Origin: Rotaria sordida
Lineage: Eukaryota; Rotifera; Eurotatoria; Philodinida; Philodinidae
Assembly: GCA_905250125.1 (NCBI GenBank)
Contig: CAJNOL010000351.1
Span: forward strand, 43,301-107,300
DNA: 64,000 bases
Reading direction: 5' to 3'
Made by a program: the position numbers and the translations under genes. Positions within the stretch are counted from its first letter, which is position 1. Every line of letters begins with the position of its first letter. Under the pieces are notes generated by a model, which was given only the letters and a program-made list of their open reading frames with translations, did no database searches and was not told the DNA's origin. Shown one piece after another: positions 58,896-64,000 of the stretch.

Positions 58896-61182
58896 GAAGA
58901 ATTAAATATGTTGTTATACATTTAATTAGTTATTCTATATTGAATGCAACTTCAATATTATTTTTATTTCTTGATAATAATTCAAGATTTCATTATAAAT
59001 TTTATGAAATTCTTATATTACTTATATATAAATTTTCCATATATTGCATTAAGTTCAGTATTAGAATCAACAACTGAATATAAATATGAATATGAACAAC
59101 GTTAGATTCCAAGAGTAACTTTTTTTTCTTGTTTGGAGTTTAATTTGTGTTCCACTTTCTTATATTATGTATTGTATACTTCTTTCAATAACGGATGTTA
59201 TTTTTTCTATACAACAATTACAAGAAATAAGTTCACCTTATTGATACGACTTTGTTGTTTATGTTTCATCATTAACTCTATTTTCAATTGGATACTTTTC
59301 ATCAATTTTAATCTAAACTAACAAATAACTCAGACTATTTTTCATCAAATTATTTTTTGTCAAATATTATTTACATAAATAAATTTCCTTTTATTAATAT
59401 AATATGCTGAAAGATAAGATGAACCAGATGATAACGGTAGTATTGGACAACGTGACACTAGTAAAGAAATAATCTAACAAATGATATGTTCGCTGTTTTA
59501 TCTTTCAGATCATTAGTCACAAATAAATGCACAAATTTCAGAGTCTAAAATTTAACTAATAATTCTAGATATATCTAAGCATTTTAGAAACATAGTTTCA
59601 TTTGAATTAACACTGTTACAAGAAGCAAACAAAAAAAGAAACTTTTTGTAGTATCGTATGTATGAATATATCCATGCAGATGAGTAAATGCTTTATGACT
59701 GGTTCAGATAATGTATCCAAAAGTGAACTGATTAAAACTGATTCCTTCTTGTATAAATAGATTTTAACACGTTTAGTAGAGGAAAATGATGATTTGATCC
59801 ATTTTTATGCATTTATAAATACGAAATAGAATTAATAAATGATTGCTAATTAGAATGAAAACATTAGTTATCTTGTTAGATACCAAGACTAGAAATTTTT
59901 ATATGCTAGAATATACGTTACAAAAGTAGAAGAAAAACATCGAACGAGATATCGCAAAAAGAGAACATCTCAGTGGTCGGCGTATGTACAATTGATTACA
60001 CCATATGATCTACAAAAATTATCTAAAGATCGTTGCGGCGTAATTATTGAATGTATTGAGAGTTATCATTCAACTGTTGCAGAGCGACGCGCCTAATGAT
60101 ATTTTCTGATAAATAGAAACCGTTTCAAATAATTGATATTATTTTTGCTTAGTACATAGGAAGAGAAAACTTCTTTTCACAAGACATTTATTTATTCTTG
60201 TTAGTGATTGCGCTGACCAATAACATCGATGTTCTTTGTCTCTTGTTTTTTTTTTGTTACAATATAGACAGGAGGAACAGTAGTAACCATTCATTCATTT
60301 ATATTGTTCTTCTTTTGCATTATTGTAACAAAAATCTTATCATTTTTAATTTTCCTTTTTCTTTTTGTTCACACTCAAGTTTACGAAATGAATCAGATTT
60401 TGATCATTATTTTCCACTATTCCAATTTTTTTTCTATACACTGTTCTTCAAACAGTTGAAGTACATGAGATAGATTTTCAGTTTTCTCATTCATTTCTAC
60501 CTGACACTTTGGCAGTATACACAGTGACAATCAATATATCTATGATACAAACATGAGATGAAATAACTATAGTATAGAAAATCAATCGAAAGAATTAGAT
60601 GTTCTATTTATTTTGCACAGGAAGATATGTTATACTAGTTTGTATCGATATTTTGTTTATATTCATTTTTCGTTTGATAATATTCTTAACAATAAGTAAG
60701 TTAGTTGAGTCAGAAAGTCACATTTTTCTTCTGCACTTTTTCAGTTAACTTCCTAATACGGTTCAAATTCGTATATATTATTTCAATGATAAAACGTACA
60801 AATCTTTCAATTCTTTATTGAAAAGTTAGTGTATTACTACTAAAACATAGTAAACAATAGAATACTTCATATGAATAAAACAATTAAATATCAGGTCAGT
60901 TTTCTCTTTTTTTTTTAATTCTGTTATTTTTGTAGAAATATTTTAGTTTTCGAATATTTTCTTATCATTGAAGTGATTTATAAATAGACATTAATCAGCT
61001 ATATATAGAATAGTAAAGAAGAGATCCCTATTGTTAGATGTATAGTTCGTTGAGTTAGGAAATTATATGAATAGTTCTTCTATAGAAGAGTACTCTGTAA
61101 CATACACTTCTCCTTTTTAAACCCAGTATTTAACTATAAAGAGTATATTGAAATAACCCTATAAATTAGGATTTTGGTTAAG
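58896..61182. other. 2.3-kb mostly empty stretch with one orphan coding-like segment
   Basis: Apart from the segment at about 59899-60095 (listed separately), only chance frames and T-rich DNA. Plus-strand frames at 59133-59321 and 60198-60473 are Phe/Leu/Tyr-rich products of T-rich sequence, not supported. Confidence 0.4.
59899..60095 (+). pseudogene. Orphan coding-like segment, unknown family
   Basis: An open frame without a usable ATG ends in TAA at 60093-60095. It has well-mixed, protein-like composition unlike the surrounding T-rich DNA, including SQWSAYVQLITPYDLQKLSK then CGVIIECIESYHSTVAERRA. Local GC is higher (GTTGCGGCG, GAGCGACGCGCC). It may be the last exon of a gene whose other exons are lost, or a relic. 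No family is recognised. Confidence 0.35.
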
Positions 61183-61625
61183 ATTAGTAAGGAATGATTG
61201 CAGTTCCCATAACTTGATATTAGAGGTATTAGTAAGATACAATGTTTATTACGAAATAACAGACTCCATATAAGACTAGTGAATAGAAAATCTGTGTAGT
61301 TTCATTCTCTTCTAAGGAATCAACTTGTTACTAAGTCAATGTCAATAATCAAGCAATAGATTTCGAGAGAAATTTTCTTTTTAATGTTTTATTTTATTAT
61401 CATTGTACCAAGAAAAATCTCTTACAAATTTCACTCGAAAGCTACTGCTTGATTATTGACATCAACTTGGTAACGAACTGATTCCTTAGAAAAGAATGAA
61501 ACTACACAGATTTTCTATTCACTAATCTTATATGGGGTCTATCATTTATTAATAAACATTGTATCTTATTAATGTTTCTAATATCAAGTTATGAGAACTA
61601 CAGTCATTCCTCATTAGTTTTGATA
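61183..61625. mobile_element. Fold-back element with ~175-bp inverted arms
   Basis: The left arm (about 61186-61365) and right arm (about 61448-61625) are inverted copies at high identity: shared stretches include ATAACTTGATATTAGA, TGAATAGAAAATCTGTGTAG, TTTCATTCTTTTCTAAGGAA-type and TCAATAATCAAGCA. The loop is only about 80 bp. There is no coding capacity. The arms would form a strong hairpin in RNA if transcribed. Confidence 0.8.
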
Positions 61626-62107
61626 CGTTGTATAAATCAATGTGAAAAACAAATCGTATGTGCACACAGTCAAAAAGGTCACCTTTAAAACATCAAATTT
61701 CGAACATTTTTGATTATGCATAATCAGTTAAAAGAAAGAAAAATATTAAATTTGTTACAATATATTAATTTCATATGTCTGACTGCATAGAATATAAAAA
61801 TAATTGAATGTGATTATTCTATAACGAAAGATAACAATTGCATATGTTATTTGTTATCATCGAAAAAGAACGTGATTAAACTACGTCGTAAAATTTCCCC
61901 TATTATTTGGAACTATATTTCGTTAAATATGTATCATTCTTTTATCGAAAGAATAGACACAACGTGGATCATACACATAGATATATGTATATCATTATGA
62001 TTTTGTTTCTTTTCGCTTTTCTTTTCATATTGTTATATATATATATATAATTTTAATAAGATTTATTATTTGTTATATATAGATACAGATAATATTTTTA
62101 TATAATA
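61626..62107. other. Upstream region of the Tudor gene
   Basis: No gene; includes a (TA)n run at about 62036-62049 just before the start codon region. Confidence 0.4.
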
Positions 62108-63000
62108 ATGAAAGAAGACAATAGTCAAGAAGACTATGAAATTGATGTTAATACAAATGATGATCAATCATCAATAACAACAAGAAAATTTTCAACAATA
62201 CCTTTTTCAAATTTTTATGCTAGAAAACGAACACCATCAACTTGTTCATCAAATCAATTGAAATTAACGGAACAATTAGCAAATACCTCAAGTAAATATT
62301 TAAATTATAAAAAAAAAAAAGATAAATATATAATTTAATTTTAATAAATAGTTAATAATATTGATGATTCTTTATTTGAATTTGATATAATTGATATACC
62401 AGTTCATAAACCTCGTCTTGAACGTGCACAAGTCTATTCAAATATTCGTGTGTCACATGTTGATGAACATCTATCATTTGTTTATATTATGCTTCATGAA
62501 GACTGGTTAGCTGCAACAAGAATGTTAAATGATACATTTCAACAAACAATTTTAGATAAACAACCAACTATTGATATTTTAACGTAATATTATTATTTTT
62601 TTTCTTTACTTATTTAATTAATAAATTAATTTTTCTTTATTTAGATTAAAAACTGATGGATACTATATGTGTAGAAGTCAATCATCATGGTTTCGATGTC
62701 GTTTATTAACTAAAATTAATTTAATAACAGATGACAATAATCTTGTTACAGTTCATTTAATTGATTGGGGAATGGAACGACAAATTCCTGTTTCTGGTTT
62801 GTTTGATTTTTATTATTTTAATTATTCATTTTTTATTTTTAGATATTCGTCAAATGCCACAATCGTAAGTTTGTTCGAGAAATTATGTTTTTTTCTTTTT
62901 TGTCAAAAGAAAATCTTTGATCAATTTTTATATCTATATTCAATTTAGGATATTATTTTCTTTATTTAATATAATTGATATTCATCTTTTAAATCATTAA
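62108..63000 (+). CDS. Tudor-domain protein
   Basis: Five exons (62108-62291, 62352-62583, 62645-62796, 62843-62864, 62949-63000) sum to 642 nt, 213 residues. The N-terminal 70 residues are polar and low-complexity. A middle block (RAQVYSNIRVSHVDEHLSF, VYIMLHEDWLAATRMLNDTF) is followed by the Tudor core: GYYMCRSQSSWFRCRLL, then NNLVTVHLIDWGMERQIPVS and DIRQMP. This matches the W-x-R-x-x-V...V-x-x-I-D-x-G pattern of extended Tudor (TDRD) domains, where aromatic residues (Trp, Tyr, Trp of DWG) cage methyl-arginine. Such proteins usually work in piRNA/germ-granule complexes with Piwi; that role is inference. The last two exons are very short and the C-terminal subdomain looks curtailed compared with the family, so the 3' end may be mis-joined or the protein shortened. 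Confidence 0.72.
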
Positions 63001-63419
63001 TTTTAATAGTTAAAAATAAGTCGATCAGTCTATCGTATTTTTTCATAAGAATGTGTTTTCGATTATTTAGATAATGAATCGTAATTGCATTGGATGCTGA
63101 GTCTTACTCTTAGTTAAATATAGTTTTATAATAGAGTCTATGGCGGCCGCGAAAAAGTTTTTTGATCGAAATCCCGATTCAATTCGTACGGATAATACTT
63201 GCAATGAAAATTTCTAATTTGATGACAAAATACACTCTAGATATTTTTCATGATATTTTTTTCGTGATTTTATTATTGATCTATTAAGCCCATTGTATCC
63301 GAAATCTACTCGACAGGTTCTATGTTCGATAGTTAAACAAATTCTTTGATTAGAATGTGAAAGAATAATTGTGTTAGTTAATAATATCTTCATAATAGAA
63401 AATTTTTTTTCAAAAAAAA
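63001..63419. other. Short intergenic region
   Basis: No gene or repeat recognised; contains an isolated GCGGCCGC at about 63143-63150, unusual in this AT-rich DNA but without other context. Confidence 0.4.
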
Positions 63420-63990
63420 TCAGAATATGATATTTAAGGCATACGAAAAGTTCTGACCACAGCGTTTAAAGGATCTTTTCGGATAAGGGAACCTGACAGG
63501 AAATGAAAAATCAAATGTACCATGTTATACAGCTTTTTGAGGCGCGTCGAATGGTATATAAAAAATCTTGTTTTCGTAGGATTTTGAAAGACCTAGAGTC
63601 AATTTACTGATAGACGACTACACATTCACAAGACGACAGGAGGTGCTACATATAGGAGGTTGTAGCCCGTCAAAAATTCTACAAAATCGTATGTGAGAAA
63701 ATATATTTTACAAATACTTTCGACTAATACCAAGGACCACAATATTCAGAAACTTATTATGCTTGGGTGTAGATATGCAGTCGTCTATCAGTAAATTGAC
63801 TCTAGTTCTTCTACAGTCTGATGAAAATAGGATTTACTATATACCATTCGACGCACCTCAAAAACCTCTACAACATTGGATATTTGATTTTTCATTTCTC
63901 AATAGATCCTCTTATCCGAAACGATTCTTTAAATACCATGGTCAGAACTTTTGGTATGCTCTAAGTATAATATTGAAAGATATATAAATG
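63420..63990. mobile_element. Fold-back element with ~200-bp inverted arms
   Basis: The left arm (about 63424-63625) and right arm (about 63770-63985) are inverted copies: AGTTCTGACCA, TTTCGGATAAG, GAAATGAAAAATCAAAT, GTCGAATGGTATATA and GAGTCAATTTACTGATAGAC all recur in the opposite arm. The interior (about 145 bp) is non-coding. A 74-residue frame at 63763-63987 is merely the right arm read in frame. It runs nearly to the end of the window, so outer flanks are only partly visible. Confidence 0.8.
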
Positions 63991-64000
63991 ACGAATATTT

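Noticed and set aside
59133-60473. Phe/Tyr/Leu-rich plus-strand frames (59133-59321, 60198-60473) as small membrane proteins
   Set aside because: They come from T-rich tracts; composition is explained by base bias alone.
63763-63987. A 74-residue plus-strand frame near the window end
   Set aside because: It lies wholly within the right arm of a fold-back element, and the inverted copy is not open.

Overview
This is eukaryotic, AT-rich (roughly 70 percent A+T) invertebrate DNA with compact genes. Introns are mostly 50-100 nt with GT-AG ends. Several intronless genes look bacterial or fungal in character, and there are many small decayed DNA transposons. The best fit is a bdelloid rotifer (Rotaria/Adineta type). 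This is inferred from style (tiny introns, foreign-looking single-exon genes, diverse low-copy relics of Tc1, hAT, pogo/Tigger and piggyBac elements), not from a database match. The mix of foreign-type genes and transposon relics resembles published descriptions of bdelloid gene-poor, TE-rich (often subtelomeric) regions.

Layout. 0-7 kb: a small type II membrane protein (-), a short terminal-inverted-repeat element, and a complete 14-exon SLC6 transporter (+). 7-14.1 kb: a Tc1-type MITE lying against a dead copy of one SLC6 exon, a broken protein-phosphatase-like gene (-), a membrane protein with a bacterial-type helix-turn-helix tail (-), and a five-exon SnoaL-like gene (+). 14-25 kb: almost empty, holding one intact intronless protoglobin gene with a CaaX-like tail (+) and a FLYWCH/MULE zinc-finger relic. 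25.8-32 kb: a non-autonomous hAT element with a perfect 8-bp target duplication, an intronless tail-anchored GNAT acetyltransferase (+), a palindrome-rich element, and an intronless membrane-spanning GGCT-like protein (+). 32-42.4 kb: a long empty stretch, a membrane-anchored 5'-nucleotidase-type phosphoesterase (+), and an RBR ubiquitin ligase (-). 44.8-50.5 kb: a RING plus vWA pseudogene interrupted by a nearly complete but dead pogo/Tigger transposon, then a CPA2 cation/proton antiporter (-). 52.5-54.5 kb: two adjacent piggyBac relics with TTAA ends. 56.8-63 kb: an eight-exon neuronal-calcium-sensor-like EF-hand gene (+) and a five-exon Tudor-domain gene (+), among three long-armed fold-back elements.

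The genes do not form an operon or an evident single pathway. They are membrane transport (SLC6, CPA2), extracellular nucleotide or phosphoester hydrolysis, ubiquitin ligation, calcium sensing, a likely germline/piRNA-type Tudor protein, and a set of probably acquired enzymes. All exon boundaries were joined by hand from GT-AG signals and frame. Those given with summed lengths divisible by three are internally consistent, but none is checked against transcripts.
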